This document shows positions 24,030 to 33,163 of a stretch of DNA of 64,000 nt, piece after piece. The DNA comes from CBDBCU01 sp965203435 (lineage in GTDB: Bacteria; Chloroflexota; Dehalococcoidia; Lucifugimonadales; UBA3495). Every line of letters begins with the position of its first letter. Positions within the stretch are counted from its first letter, which is position 1. Position numbers and translations under genes: made by a program. Where the stretch lies: NCBI GenBank assembly GCA_965203435.1, contig CBDBCU010000003.1, positions 434,001 to 498,000 of the forward strand. Reading direction: 5' to 3'. Below the pieces are notes generated by a model that saw only the letters and a list, made by a program, of their open reading frames with translations, was not told the origin of the DNA and did not search any database.

Positions 24030-24962
24030 CTACACATTCCGCAACTTCGGATCCAGCTTGTCGCGCAGCCAGTCGCCCAGCAGGTTCATCGACAGCACCG
24101 ACAGCAAAATGGCTACCCCCGGCATCGCCGCCAGCCACCACGCCGTCACCAGCAACTCCCGCCCGTTGGCAATCATCAGCCCCCAGGCCGGCGTCGGCCG
24201 CGGCAGGCCCGCCCCCAGGAAAGACAAAGTGGATTCCAGCAGGATGACCTGTCCCACTTCCAGGGTCGCCAGCACCGTAATGGTGTTGACCACATTGGGA
24301 AAGATGTGGCGGACGATAATGCGGGCGTGGGAGGCCCCGTTCACCCGGGAACGGGCCACAAAATCCTGGGACTTGATGCTCAAAGTCTCGCCGCGCACCA
24401 GCCGGGCGTAGCGGGACCAGAAAATTATCACAATGACGATAACCACCGTCTGAAAGCTCGGCCCCAGCACCGTGGCCAATACCAGGGCAAAGAGGATGGC
24501 CGGCATCGATAAGCCGATGTCCACCAGCCGCATTACCAGATGATCGACATTGCCGCCGAAGTAACCGGCGACCAGGCCCAGGGTAGTGCCAATCAGTCCG
24601 GCCAGGCAGATGCTGATGGCGGCCACGGTCAGGGACACTCGCGCCCCGTAAATAATGCGGCTCAGGATGTCCCGGCCTTGCTTGTCCGTGCCCAGCCAAT
24701 GCTCCGTAGTGCCGCCGGGGGTGGCAAAGACGCCCTCCCCCTGGCCCTCGACCCAGAACGGCGGCACCAGGCGATTGCTCAGGCTGCCCACCACCGGGTC
24801 GTGCGGGGCCACCCAATCGGCAAAGATGGCCGGGATTACCAGCACAATCAGCAGGATTGCCACCGGTAGGATGGGATAGCGGCGCGCCGTCTGCCAGACC
24901 CGCCGCGGCCCGCCGGCCCGGCGCCTCTCGGGAATGTTCTGCGCGATTGCTCCCATTGCCAT
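24030..24962 (-). CDS. ABC transporter permease, DppC/OppC type
   Basis: 310 residues with an N-terminal helix followed by a periplasmic loop (HWLGTDKQGRDILSRIIYGARVSL, a family hallmark), further helices and the ATPase-contact EAA-like loop RVNGASHARIIVRHIFPN. It imports peptides, nickel or opines with DppB. It lies 43 nt downstream of the DppB-type gene. Confidence 0.94.
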   Translation of the reverse strand: MAMGAIAQNIPERRRAGGPRRVWQTARRYPILPVAILLIVLVIPAIFADWVAPHDPVVGSLSNRLVPPFWVEGQGEGVFATPGGTTEHWLGTDKQGRDILSRIIYGARVSLTVAAISICLAGLIGTTLGLVAGYFGGNVDHLVMRLVDIGLSMPAILFALVLATVLGPSFQTVVIVIVIIFWSRYARLVRGETLSIKSQDFVARSRVNGASHARIIVRHIFPNVVNTITVLATLEVGQVILLESTLSFLGAGLPRPTPAWGLMIANGRELLVTAWWLAAMPGVAILLSVLSMNLLGDWLRDKLDPKLRNV

Positions 24963-25005
24963 AATTTAAAGAATCCTCCCCTTTTGCCGGTTGACCCTAT
25001 CCCGT

Positions 25006-25941
25006 CTAATGGGTGTAGCGGATGCGCGGATCCAGATAGGCGTACCCAATATCCACCAGCAGATTGGCCCCGATGTAGATGGCGGCAAAGAAAATCACTA
25101 CCGACTGCACCACCGGGAAATCCTTGGCCCGCAGGGCGTCAATCGCCAGCAAGCCCACGCCCGGCCAGCCGAAAATGGTCTCAATGACCACCGAGCCGGT
25201 CATCGCCCCGCCCAGGATTAAGCCGAAGTAGGTGATGGGCGCAATCAAGGCGTTCCGCAGGCTGTGTTTCCAGACGACTTTCCACTCCTTCAATCCCTTA
25301 ATGCGGGCCAGCTTGACATACTCCGTATCCAGCACTTCCAGCATCGAGGAACGGGTCAGGCGCATCAGGGCGGCCACTTGGAAATAGCCCAGGGCAATGC
25401 CGGGCATAATCAGATGTTTCCAGGTGCCGCGCCCGGAGGTGGGCAAACCCACCGGCGTATCCCCCAATTGCACCGCAAAGACCCACATCAGCATCAGGGC
25501 CAGCCAGAAATTGGGCAAAGACTGACCCATCAGGGCGATGATTTTGCCGACCAGGTCAATGCCGGTGTCTTTTTTGACGGCGACAATCACTCCCAGCGGC
25601 ACGGCGATAACGGCGCTGACCACCAGGGCAATGGTCGCCAGTTCCAGGGTAGCCGGCAGGCGGCCCAGGAGCAGATCCCGGGCATCCTGGCCCGGAAAGC
25701 GGATGGACTCGCCAAAGCGGCCCTGGAAAAAGTTGCTGACATAGGTAAGGTACTGGATGTGGAGCGGCTGATCCAAGCCCCAGTAGGCACTGACCCGGGC
25801 GTAGTCCTCGGCGGTAGCGTCCACATCCAGCAGGGTATCCAGGGGATTGCCGGAAAGCCGCCCCAGCCCGAAAATAATCATGCTGACGGCAATCAGGGCG
25901 ATGACCGAATGAAAGAGCCGTACCACTATGAAACGCTGCAT
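25006..25941 (-). CDS. ABC transporter permease, DppB/OppB type
   Basis: 311 residues. N-terminal RLFHSVIALIAVSMIIFGLGRLSGNPLD, RFGESIRF, and the coupling loop EYVKLARIKGLKEWKVVWKHSLRNALIAPIT identify the family. ATG at 25941 gives the regular N-terminus; the frame extends to 26088 without a good start. No ATPase or binding-protein gene is attached here; the closest binding protein is at 15342. Confidence 0.94.
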   Translation of the reverse strand: MQRFIVVRLFHSVIALIAVSMIIFGLGRLSGNPLDTLLDVDATAEDYARVSAYWGLDQPLHIQYLTYVSNFFQGRFGESIRFPGQDARDLLLGRLPATLELATIALVVSAVIAVPLGVIVAVKKDTGIDLVGKIIALMGQSLPNFWLALMLMWVFAVQLGDTPVGLPTSGRGTWKHLIMPGIALGYFQVAALMRLTRSSMLEVLDTEYVKLARIKGLKEWKVVWKHSLRNALIAPITYFGLILGGAMTGSVVIETIFGWPGVGLLAIDALRAKDFPVVQSVVIFFAAIYIGANLLVDIGYAYLDPRIRYTH

Positions 25942-26079
25942 TGCTGCCTCGCCAGTCGGTTTGCGGATTCGGCTGCGGGGTGTCGTCAAGGCAATATATG
26001 CTATGCCCCCTTGGATTGTCAATAGTTGCTTTCTCCACCGCCATTCCGCCCTCCGCCGGCCGGCCGGCCCGCGCCTCTT

Positions 26080-26108
26080 TACCGTCATTCCCGCTGGCGC
26101 GGGAATTC
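26080..26108. repeat. Single R1 half element
   Basis: ACCGTCATTCCCGCTGGCGC with the hairpin partner GCGGGAATTCGG; a GTAAGC-to-TGGCGC loop variant. Directly followed by an R2 element. Confidence 0.75.
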
Positions 26109-26109
26109 G

Positions 26110-26233
26110 GATTCAAACATGGATAGACAGGATAGACAGGATTTTGGGTATCTATAGAACGGTTGTTGACGGCTAGTACCGTTCTATACAGATACAAAAA
26201 TCCTGTAAATCCTGCCTATCCATGTTTGCATCA
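26110..26233. repeat. R2 inverted-repeat element (CATGGATAGACAGGAT family)
   Basis: About 120 bp with arms ATTCAAACATGGATAGACAG... and ...CCTGCCTATCCATGTTTGCA and an inner inverted repeat around TAGAACGG / CCGTTCTA. Inside is TTGACGG. The copy abuts the end of the RidA gene. Other copies are at 52217, 57977 and 61068. Confidence 0.85.
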
Positions 26234-26620
26234 GGGAATATGGACTACCGCTTCTACTTCCACCAGGAACTCCGGGCGCACCAAGGCGGCTACTACCACG
26301 GTGGAACTGGCCGGCGGGCTTTCGGGAAAGGTTTCGGCCCGCACCCGGCTGAAAGCGGGGTAGTCGTCCAGGTTCACCAGAAAGGTGGTGATTTTCACCA
26401 CCTCCGCCATCGTAGCCCCGGCGGCTGCGACGATGGTACGGATCCGGGCCATCACCTGCCGGGTTTGCGCTTCGCAGTCGCCCACGCCCACGATGTTTCC
26501 GCTGCCGTCCTGGGCCACCTGACCGGATACAAAGAGCAGGTCGCCCACCCGCACGCCGGGCGAAAAGGCCGGGTTGGCCGCCAGCCCCTCGGGTACAATG
26601 GTAATTCGGTCTGCCATCAT
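26231..26620 (-). CDS. RidA/YjgF-family protein
   Basis: 129 residues. Family of imine/enamine deaminases that remove 2-aminoacrylate-type metabolites. Recognised by SPGVRVGDLLFVSGQVAQDG, the QTRQVMARIRTIVAAAGATM helix, and the C-terminal EFLVEVEAVVHIP. The segment normally carrying the substrate-binding Arg before the last strand reads SSTVVVAALVRPEFLVE, so an Arg is close by. GGAGG lies just before the tandem ATG ATG (26620, 26617); an in-frame TTG at 26623 is less likely. Confidence 0.92.
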   Translation of the reverse strand: MMADRITIVPEGLAANPAFSPGVRVGDLLFVSGQVAQDGSGNIVGVGDCEAQTRQVMARIRTIVAAAGATMAEVVKITTFLVNLDDYPAFSRVRAETFPESPPASSTVVVAALVRPEFLVEVEAVVHIP

Positions 26621-26678
26621 CAATGCCTCCTTGATTTGCGATTCCTTGCCGGTCTGTTGCCTATACTTGACGAATCTC

Positions 26679-27027
26679 TACCGTCATTCCCGCCGCCCCT
26701 CTACCGTCATTCCCGCGCAAGCGGGAATCCGAACGGTGCGGCGGGAATGACGGTTGGTCATTCCCGCCGCCCTACTACCGTCATTCCCGCGCAAGCGGGA
26801 ATCCGAACGGTGCGGCGGGCATACCGGTTGGTCATTCCCGCCGCCCTACTACCGTCATTCCCGCGCAAGCGGGAATCCGAACGGTGCGGCGGGCATACCG
26901 GTTGGTCATTCCCGCCGCCTTGCTACCGTCATTCCCGCGTAAGCGGGAATCCAGAAAACCCCGGCGGTTAGCAGTCTTGTCTGTCGCAATACCGTTCTGG
27001 ATTCCCGCTTACACGGGAATGACGGTA
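26679..27027. repeat. R1 repeats including four tandem 74-bp units
   Basis: Four units begin at 26702, 26776, 26850 and 26924, each with TACCGTCATTCCCGCGCAAG, GGAATCCGAACGGTGCGGCG and GGTTGGTCATTCCCGCCGCC. A terminal right arm ends at 27027. Fills the 473-base gap 26621-27093; a 249-codon frame running through it is made only of the repeat. Confidence 0.92.
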
Positions 27028-27093
27028 GGGGGACGAAATGATGGTAAAGATGCCGGAACGACGGTGGCTATATGCCATTGCCGCCCGCCCCCC

Positions 27094-27861
27094 TCACGCC
27101 CCCACAAACTCCCGGATCGCCGCAAAGTATTCCCGGCCGCCCCGATACAACAGGTCGTTATGGCCGGCCTCGGGAATGGTCAACAGCCGTTTCTGCGGCG
27201 ATGGGAAATCGGCGAACATTTCCCGGGCCTGTTCTACCGGAGCCAAGGTATCCTGCTCGCCGTGGATGACCAGCACCGGCAAGGCGATGGCGCGGATTTT
27301 GTCCCGATAGGCGGTTTCCAATCCGGCCGCCACCTCCAGCGGCAGGCCGTAACAGAACTGGCCCAGGGTAGGCCGGCCGCTTTCAATAATCAGCCCACTT
27401 AAAGCGCCGGCCGGGGAATTAGCCGCCAACTCAAAGGCCGGATGCCGTCCCATGGAGCGCCCCATCACATACAACGGGCCGCCATAGCCGCCGGCGGTCA
27501 GGATTTGCGTCAATTCCGCCCGAACCTTATGGGCATCGGCCAGCATGGGGGTAAAGGCCGGCTGCCCAGCACTCTGCCCATAGCCGCGATAGTCGGCAAT
27601 GAAAAAGTTGACGCCGATTTGATTATAAGCCGGGGCAATGCCATCGTAGTCGGCCGCCGTTTCTCCGTTGCCGTAGAAAAACAGGATAGTGGGGCAATCC
27701 CGGCCGGCGGGAAAGAAACGGCAGGACAGGGCGATCCCCTCGGCTACCGGCAGGGCATAATCCACCGCTCCCGGCGGCGTGGCCGTCCACTGGCGGCGGG
27801 GGTAAAAGGAGTTCCTCCCGATTTCCGGCGTATCCAGGATCGTATAATCCGGCGTAGGCAT
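27094..27861 (-). CDS. Alpha/beta hydrolase (BEM46-like)
   Basis: 255 residues. Segments ILFFYGNGETA, FFIADYRGYGQSAGQP, the nucleophile elbow GRSMGRHPA, VIHGEQDTLAP (acid) and EAGHNDL (His) complete the catalytic triad. Start chosen at ATG 27861 after CGGGAGCAAGCA; the frame is open to 27909. Substrate unknown. Confidence 0.88.
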   Translation of the reverse strand: MPTPDYTILDTPEIGRNSFYPRRQWTATPPGAVDYALPVAEGIALSCRFFPAGRDCPTILFFYGNGETAADYDGIAPAYNQIGVNFFIADYRGYGQSAGQPAFTPMLADAHKVRAELTQILTAGGYGGPLYVMGRSMGRHPAFELAANSPAGALSGLIIESGRPTLGQFCYGLPLEVAAGLETAYRDKIRAIALPVLVIHGEQDTLAPVEQAREMFADFPSPQKRLLTIPEAGHNDLLYRGGREYFAAIREFVGA

Positions 27862-27907
27862 TGCTTGCTCCCGGGTAAGATTTCGGGCGGGTTCCTCGGG
27901 CTGGGCC

Positions 27908-28000
27908 ATCCTTCAACAAGTTCAGGATGAGCGGAAAAAATCTATGCCATTCTTTCCGGATGAGCGGAAACTTGGGCTATCCTGCAACAAGTTAGGATGG
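27908..28000. repeat. Degenerate R3 copies (CTTCAACAAGTTCAGGATGAGCGG)
   Basis: Two or three decaying copies of the CCTTCAACAAGTTCAGGATG / GAGCGGAAA motif, inverted relative to the tandem array at 58022. They lie between the hydrolase and NudC genes. Confidence 0.6.
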
Positions 28001-28045
28001 GCGGGATGGGGTATCCGGCGCGGCAATAACCGGCGGGAATATGCC

Positions 28046-29005
28046 CTAATCCACTTCGCCATAGGCCCAGGCTTTAATCAGGTGATGGGCAATGGCGATG
28101 GGGCCGGGCAAGGCCAGTTTGTCGCTTTGGCCGGCCAGGGCGCGCAGCACCTCGGCGCGGTCAAACCACCGCACATCGGTCATTTCCTCGTTGTCCATCG
28201 CAATGTCGGCGCTGGCGGCGTGGGCGTGGCAGCCAATCATCAGGGAGGACGGGAAAGGCCAGGGCTGGGTGGAATGGTAGCGGACATTTTTAACCCGAAT
28301 GCCGGCCTCCTCCATCACTTCCCGGGCCACGGCTTCCTCAATGGTTTCGCCCTGATCCATAAAGCCGGCCAACGCCGAATAGCGGTTCATCGCCGCCAAT
28401 CGGCCCCGGGATTGGCCCAGCAGGCAGCGGTCGCCATCGGACACCACCATAATCACCACCGGGTCCGTCCGGGGGAAATGTTCGGCTTTGCAGGCGGGAC
28501 ATTCCCGTTTCTGCCCGCCGCGCTTAACCACCGTGGGCTGGCCGCAGACCGAGCAGTAGCCGTGCCGATTGTGCCAGTTGACTTGCGCCCGGCCCTGGGC
28601 CAGGATGCCGGCTTCCGGGCCGCTGAGCAGATTTTCGGCGGCGGAACGGACTTCCTCAAAGCGGCAGCCGGGCCGGGATTCCGCAACGGCGGCGGCCGTT
28701 TCCTCTTGGGACAGGTCAATAGCAAAGTAGGCGCGGCCCTCCAGCAGGCCCAGGAACAGGGGGACAGCGACGGCGGTCAGATGGGGCGACAAATCGGCCC
28801 AAGGCAGCCAGCCCAAGCCGGCGGATCCGGTGCCGGCGGCGTCATCCTCCCCGTCGGCAATCAGCACGGCCGGCCCCCGCAGCGGCAGAAAGCGGCTGGA
28901 CGGCTCCCGAACTTTAGCGGCAATCCAATCCTCATCCCGCCGTTCCACTTCCCCCCGGCGCAGCGGATTAGCGGCAAAAATATGCGGCGGCTTAAACTCC
29001 CTCAA
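28046..29005 (-). CDS. nudC: NADH pyrophosphatase (NudC)
   Basis: Nudix hydrolase that splits NADH/NAD and can decap NAD-RNA. The zinc ribbon CSVCGQ...CPAC, the Nudix box GFMDQGETIEEAVAREVMEE AGI, and STQPWPFPSSLM (the NudC-specific SQPWPFPxS motif) are all present. Start chosen at TTG 29005, 10 bases after GGAGAGGAG, giving 319 residues; the open frame runs to 29119. The first 130 residues form the usual variable N-terminal domain. Confidence 0.94.
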   Translation of the reverse strand: MREFKPPHIFAANPLRRGEVERRDEDWIAAKVREPSSRFLPLRGPAVLIADGEDDAAGTGSAGLGWLPWADLSPHLTAVAVPLFLGLLEGRAYFAIDLSQEETAAAVAESRPGCRFEEVRSAAENLLSGPEAGILAQGRAQVNWHNRHGYCSVCGQPTVVKRGGQKRECPACKAEHFPRTDPVVIMVVSDGDRCLLGQSRGRLAAMNRYSALAGFMDQGETIEEAVAREVMEEAGIRVKNVRYHSTQPWPFPSSLMIGCHAHAASADIAMDNEEMTDVRWFDRAEVLRALAGQSDKLALPGPIAIAHHLIKAWAYGEVD

Positions 29006-29175
29006 AAGACGGCGACTCCTCTCCCGGCCGCGCCGCCCTTTTTTACCGATGGCGCGGCGCGGCAATGTTAGCGGCAATGTAGCGCCCCCCATTAAACACC
29101 GTAACAGCGGGAAAGGCAAATGGTTTTTGCGGCGGGGTGGGCGGCGATGTAATCAAGGGGAAAAATCGACTTGCA

Positions 29176-29796
29176 TTACGGCCCCACAGCTTCAAGGACG
29201 GCGGCGTAGAAAACCTTAAAGCTGCGGGAACGATTGCGCTGCGGGGCAATATGGGCGGCTATGTTCCGAGCGGCTTCAGGTTTGCTAATTCCGCGGCGGA
29301 AATAACCTTTCCTTCGCAGTACCTGTTTTAGAGTTTCCCAAGTATCGCTGATCGCATCAGGATCGCGATAACGGGCTTGATTCAAGGCTCTCAACGACAC
29401 CCGGGGATAGGCGCTGCAGATCGCTTCCGGATCGCCAAAGTACCACGCTTCCAGTTCCTCAATGACAATGCGGTTGGCTACTTGCCAGGAGTTGCCGCCG
29501 GCGGCCCGGGTACGGGTCCGTAGCCCAACTTGTGCCGACATATCCTCCAGCCGCTGCTTGAGTTTCTGGCAGTCGTCGGCATCCCGGTCCACCAGCACAA
29601 AAATACGCCAGTTATTTCCCGGCCACCTGGCGTAGCCGCGCAAACGGCCGGCCAGCTTGGTCAGCAGGTCGCCTTTGCCGCGATGGGCGTGGATTTGGAA
29701 AGTAATCCCGGCCGGCAAGTGGCTTGGGAGCAACTCTTGCAGAAATGCCTCCAGCGACGGCTCCTCCACCAGAAACTCCAGATGCGGCGCCGCCAT
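29176..29796 (-). CDS. DUF4276 TOPRIM-like protein
   Basis: 206 residues. Acidic LEFLVEEPS near the N-terminus and FVLVDRDADDC (D70, D72) form the E...DxD pattern of the TOPRIM fold, and ELEAWYFGDPEAI is typical of DUF4276. Its ATG shares one base with the stop of the AAA ATPase gene (TAATG), so the two are co-translated. In PARIS-like systems the matching small subunit is a TOPRIM toxin released by the ATPase; the same division of labour is inferred here. Confidence 0.85.
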   Translation of the reverse strand: MAAPHLEFLVEEPSLEAFLQELLPSHLPAGITFQIHAHRGKGDLLTKLAGRLRGYARWPGNNWRIFVLVDRDADDCQKLKQRLEDMSAQVGLRTRTRAAGGNSWQVANRIVIEELEAWYFGDPEAICSAYPRVSLRALNQARYRDPDAISDTWETLKQVLRRKGYFRRGISKPEAARNIAAHIAPQRNRSRSFKVFYAAVLEAVGP

Positions 29797-31043
29797 TACC
29801 GGCCCCGTCGCGGATCCCCAGGCTCCGCTTCCCGGTGGTAAAGGGGATCGCCCACCCGGAAATGCCCCTCGCTCCAGAGTTGCCCTAACAGCGCCCCTTC
29901 CGCCATAAACTCCGGCACGCCCAACAAGTCGGCAGCCCGCCGGGTCTGGGTGTAGCCCTGTTTGTCCCGCCACAAAACCCGCACCTCCTCGGGCCGCAGG
30001 GCGTCAAGGAAAAAGGGCGAATGGGTAGTTGCCAGCAGCTGCGTATGCGCGGTGGCCGCCCGAAAGGTTTCCGCCAGTTCGTAAAGCAAGCGGTGATGCA
30101 AAAAGTTCTCCGGTTCCTCCAGGGCAATGAACGGCGGCGGCTCCGGGGCATACAGCAGCACGAGATAAGCCAGCATTTTCAGCGTACCGTTCGCGGTCAA
30201 ACTGGCCGGTATCAAATCGTCAAAGGCGGCGTCCTTAATTTTCAGCAGTAGCCGGCCTCCGGACACCGCCTCAGCCCGCGCTGTCTCAATCTGGGGAATG
30301 CCCCGCCGCAACTGGCGGAAAATGGCATCCAGCCGGTCAGGATGTCGTTCAGCCAGGTATTGCACTACGCTGGACAGGTTATCGCCACTTCGGGATAGCT
30401 GCCGGCCGTACCGGGCCATGGATGGCACAGACACCTCCTCAGTCGACAGGGCGGATATATGCCAAGCAGTGATGAAATTCCGCAGGGCGGCGATGCGGGG
30501 ATATTCGGCAAACTGCCCCAAGACGTTGGCCGCCAGCAAGTCCGGGGATTGGAGACGAACCGGTATCCGCTGACTTTCAGCGGCGGCCTCGAGATATTCG
30601 CCGGCGGCGGCTGAACCCGCGCCCTCTCCATAATCGAGGAAAGGAAAGGATTTGCTCCGGGTGGCGGGCCGCCACTGCAATCGTTCTGACTTGACTACCG
30701 GGTATCCCCATTTTTCATCTACCGCCAGATGATAGGTCAGCAACGGCCAGCCGGGATGCTCCCGGTATTTCACCTGAATAACCACCGGGCCGCGGGCACC
30801 GCGGGTTTTAATTTCCCGGCCGCCGCCCCGCCTTTCCCAAGCGTACCCTAAACCGGACTGAAAGCCGTCGCAAAGGAAGTAGAGAACCTCAAGTGCCGTC
30901 GACTTGCCGCTGCCGTTAGGCCCCAGCAACGCCGTCAAGGGCGTCAGGTTCTTAAACTCCACCGCGCGCAGTACCCGAAAGTTCTTTACTTTCAGGGAAA
31001 CCAGGCGGGGTTGTGTAGTTGATTCGGTGTTGAGAAAGTCCAT
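29796..31043 (-). CDS. AAA ATPase (AAA15/21, OLD/PARIS-like)
   Basis: 415 residues. Walker A GPNGSGKST at 41-49 just after an N-terminal strand (SLKVKNFRVLRAVEFKNLTPLTALL), an ABC-type core, and a late ALEEPENFLHH (Walker B) with LLATTHSPFFLDALRPEEV (His switch). This is the ATPase architecture of OLD-, Septu- and PARIS-type defence. Unlike OLD it has no fused TOPRIM; that function is on the following gene. Upstream, on the same strand and 70 nt away, is the sigma-like gene. Confidence 0.9.
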   Translation of the reverse strand: MDFLNTESTTQPRLVSLKVKNFRVLRAVEFKNLTPLTALLGPNGSGKSTALEVLYFLCDGFQSGLGYAWERRGGGREIKTRGARGPVVIQVKYREHPGWPLLTYHLAVDEKWGYPVVKSERLQWRPATRSKSFPFLDYGEGAGSAAAGEYLEAAAESQRIPVRLQSPDLLAANVLGQFAEYPRIAALRNFITAWHISALSTEEVSVPSMARYGRQLSRSGDNLSSVVQYLAERHPDRLDAIFRQLRRGIPQIETARAEAVSGGRLLLKIKDAAFDDLIPASLTANGTLKMLAYLVLLYAPEPPPFIALEEPENFLHHRLLYELAETFRAATAHTQLLATTHSPFFLDALRPEEVRVLWRDKQGYTQTRRAADLLGVPEFMAEGALLGQLWSEGHFRVGDPLYHREAEPGDPRRGR

Positions 31044-31113
31044 ACTTACCGGCCGGATGCCCGATTAAAGCAAGGATACCATTAGCGGAGCCGCCACCGC
31101 AACCCGCCCCGGC

Positions 31114-32619
31114 TCACCCTTCCGCCCCCAAGTCTTTAGGAATGTAGTGGTCCTTGGCGACTTTTTCCAGGCGCGGGTTCAGGCTGGTGGCATAGGCAAA
31201 GCTCGCCGGATTTACGATAGGCCGCTGTTTCCCCAACTCGGCGGCGATGACGCTGACCGAAACCGGCTGCCCCGTCGCCGCGTATTGCTCCGCCACTATT
31301 TTGGTGACCGCGTCAAAGAGGCCCAGTTTCGGCCGGGCGTAGCCGTTTTCCTTTAAGGCGTAAGTTCCGCCGGAGCCAATCCAGACAATCCCGTACCGCT
31401 CGGAATCCGGTTTTCCGCAATTGGTCAGGATGCCATGGATGTTATGCTCGCTCGTAGGATCGTCGGGAAACAGCCGGTTATAGACGGCGGCTACTTCCGA
31501 AAAATGGGCCGGTTGCCCCAAATGCTGCAAGACGGCATAGACCTTTTCCGACTTGGTCCGCCGGCGGGGCGGCCTTTTATCGACAATGGCGTCGGCCAGG
31601 CGCTGCAAGTCGCTGCCGCCCAGGTAAGCCAGGGGGCCGCGAGCCAGTTGATTAGCCAGCAGGTAAGGGTTATCGGCCTTGGGCGCGGCGGCGGCTAGAG
31701 CCTGCCGCGCCGGGGTCTGTAAATCGGAAATGCCCAGGGCAATACCAGGGCCCGCCTTGGCCCGGGCGTAGGGAACCCCCGCGCTTTTAGCCAGAAAGCG
31801 CGCCCAAGGGGTATCCCCGTCCTCCGGATCCAGCAGCAGCGAACCCTGCCGGCGCATCAGCTCGGCGATAAAGGCCGGAATAAGGGCGGAGCCGTCATAA
31901 GTCGGGGCCGGGCCTTTGGGAGCCGGGTTGTTCAATCGGTGCCAGAACTGCCTTTCCACTTGCCGCACCCGTTCCCGGGTCCGCCCCAACTCCCGGCCCA
32001 ATTCCGCCAGGGTAAAAATGCGCTGGCGCGGCGGCAATCCTTCCCGCCCCTTCAGGATGTAAGCATTCCGCGGGTCGCATTGCGCCAACACGGTTTCCAC
32101 CACCTCCGCCGCCTTTTGCCGCAGGGCCAAATCCCGCGCCTTTGGCTCCTCAAACGCGGTCAGGGCGGCCTGGAAAGCCGGCCGGAGCCGCGGGGTGGTT
32201 TGGGCCAGGATATAGGCCAGGGGAAAGACATAAACCCCCGGCGTCCAAGCGACGGCCACCAAGCCGAATTGCCGCCCATAGTTGAGGATGTCCCCCGGCG
32301 GCGCCGACCAAGCCCCCTCCGGCCGCAGGGAATTCAGGGCCGTGGTCAACTGCCCTTCCGTAAGGCGGGCCTGCCCGCTGGCGACCAGCCGCCAATTGAA
32401 ACCGGCCCACCAGCGAAACATTTCCCGTTCCGGCAGGAAATACTCCGGCTCCCGATCCCCTTGGCCGATCCGGATAAACCGGTCATCCTGGCCGAAAGCC
32501 GGGCGCAGTTGTTCCAGGGTCACCGGATCGGCGGCCCAATCGGAAACTTCCCGGAGGGTAAAGCACCGATTCCGGGCGGCAAAGGTGTCCAACAGGTTTA
32601 AGATTTCGCGCTGCTGCAT
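31114..32619 (-). CDS. Sigma-70 region 4 / HARE-HTH domain protein
   Basis: 501 residues. At about 198-230 the sequence RIFTLAELGRELGRTRERVRQVE is a sigma region 4-type helix-turn-helix. At about 356-425 a second winged-helix stretch (SEKVYAVLQHLGQPAHFSEVAAVYNRLF...) fits the HARE-HTH domain. The rest is helical. Such proteins are annotated as sigma-factor-like but lack region 2, so this one probably binds DNA without being a full sigma factor. Close to the AAA/DUF4276 pair, it may regulate it or sense DNA. Confidence 0.75.
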   Translation of the reverse strand: MQQREILNLLDTFAARNRCFTLREVSDWAADPVTLEQLRPAFGQDDRFIRIGQGDREPEYFLPEREMFRWWAGFNWRLVASGQARLTEGQLTTALNSLRPEGAWSAPPGDILNYGRQFGLVAVAWTPGVYVFPLAYILAQTTPRLRPAFQAALTAFEEPKARDLALRQKAAEVVETVLAQCDPRNAYILKGREGLPPRQRIFTLAELGRELGRTRERVRQVERQFWHRLNNPAPKGPAPTYDGSALIPAFIAELMRRQGSLLLDPEDGDTPWARFLAKSAGVPYARAKAGPGIALGISDLQTPARQALAAAAPKADNPYLLANQLARGPLAYLGGSDLQRLADAIVDKRPPRRRTKSEKVYAVLQHLGQPAHFSEVAAVYNRLFPDDPTSEHNIHGILTNCGKPDSERYGIVWIGSGGTYALKENGYARPKLGLFDAVTKIVAEQYAATGQPVSVSVIAAELGKQRPIVNPASFAYATSLNPRLEKVAKDHYIPKDLGAEG

Positions 32620-32639
32620 CGTCTATCCCGGTCGCTCGT

Positions 32640-33160
32640 TCTTGATGGCCCTTACTATACACCATAATTCCGCCCTTGGCAAAACCCGCCGCCGCCAATG
32701 TTGCCGCGGTGTCGCCGCCAGCAGCAGCATAAAGCCGGCGGCGATAATCCCGGAGGTTTCCCTTTGCAGCCGGTCGGCATAAATCTGCGGCTCAAAGGAC
32801 GCAGGGCCGGATTCGGGCCAAAACTTTCCCGACGACCGCGCCATAGAACTCCCAGACCGGCGTATAGCGCCGCCCTTGGGGATCCAGAAAGTCGCCATTT
32901 ACCCCCGGCACAAAAGTGGCTTGCAGCCAGCGGAGCAGCCGCGCCGGGTCGTCCAGCAGGGTTATCCGCTGCCCGAGAAAGTAATCGTCCACCAGGGCAA
33001 AGGGGGTGGTCAGGGAATAGTAAAAGACCGGCAGGTACAGCAGGAGGGCGGGAATCAGGATAAGGACGCCGGGCCAAAGGCCGCCTGGCCCGAGCCGGCG
33101 CGGCAACCTCTTGGGGGTTGCCGCACCGGGAACCGCGTCGCCGCTGTCCCCCCGGCCCAC
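32640..33160 (-). pseudogene. Truncated or frameshifted membrane protein
   Basis: From a GTG at 33160 the frame encodes a membrane segment ILIPALLLYLPVFYYSL and a lumenal stretch FVPGVNGDFLDPQGRRYTPVWEFYG, the beginning of a multi-helix glycosyltransferase-like membrane protein, and stops at 32792 after only 122 residues. A neighbouring frame continues to about 32640 with SGIIAAGFMLLLAA, another hydrophobic run. This fits a frameshift or internal deletion, so the gene is probably dead. Confidence 0.5.
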
Positions 33161-33163
33161 CGC

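Noticed and set aside
26222..26971. 249-codon frame rich in PSFPRKRESERCGG
   Set aside because: Made wholly of R1 repeat units; such SFPRKRES / RHSRVSGNP peptides are a well-known result of translating these palindromes.
26702..26997. CRISPR-like palindromic repeats
   Set aside because: Sequences between palindromes are themselves repeated; no spacer diversity and no cas genes.
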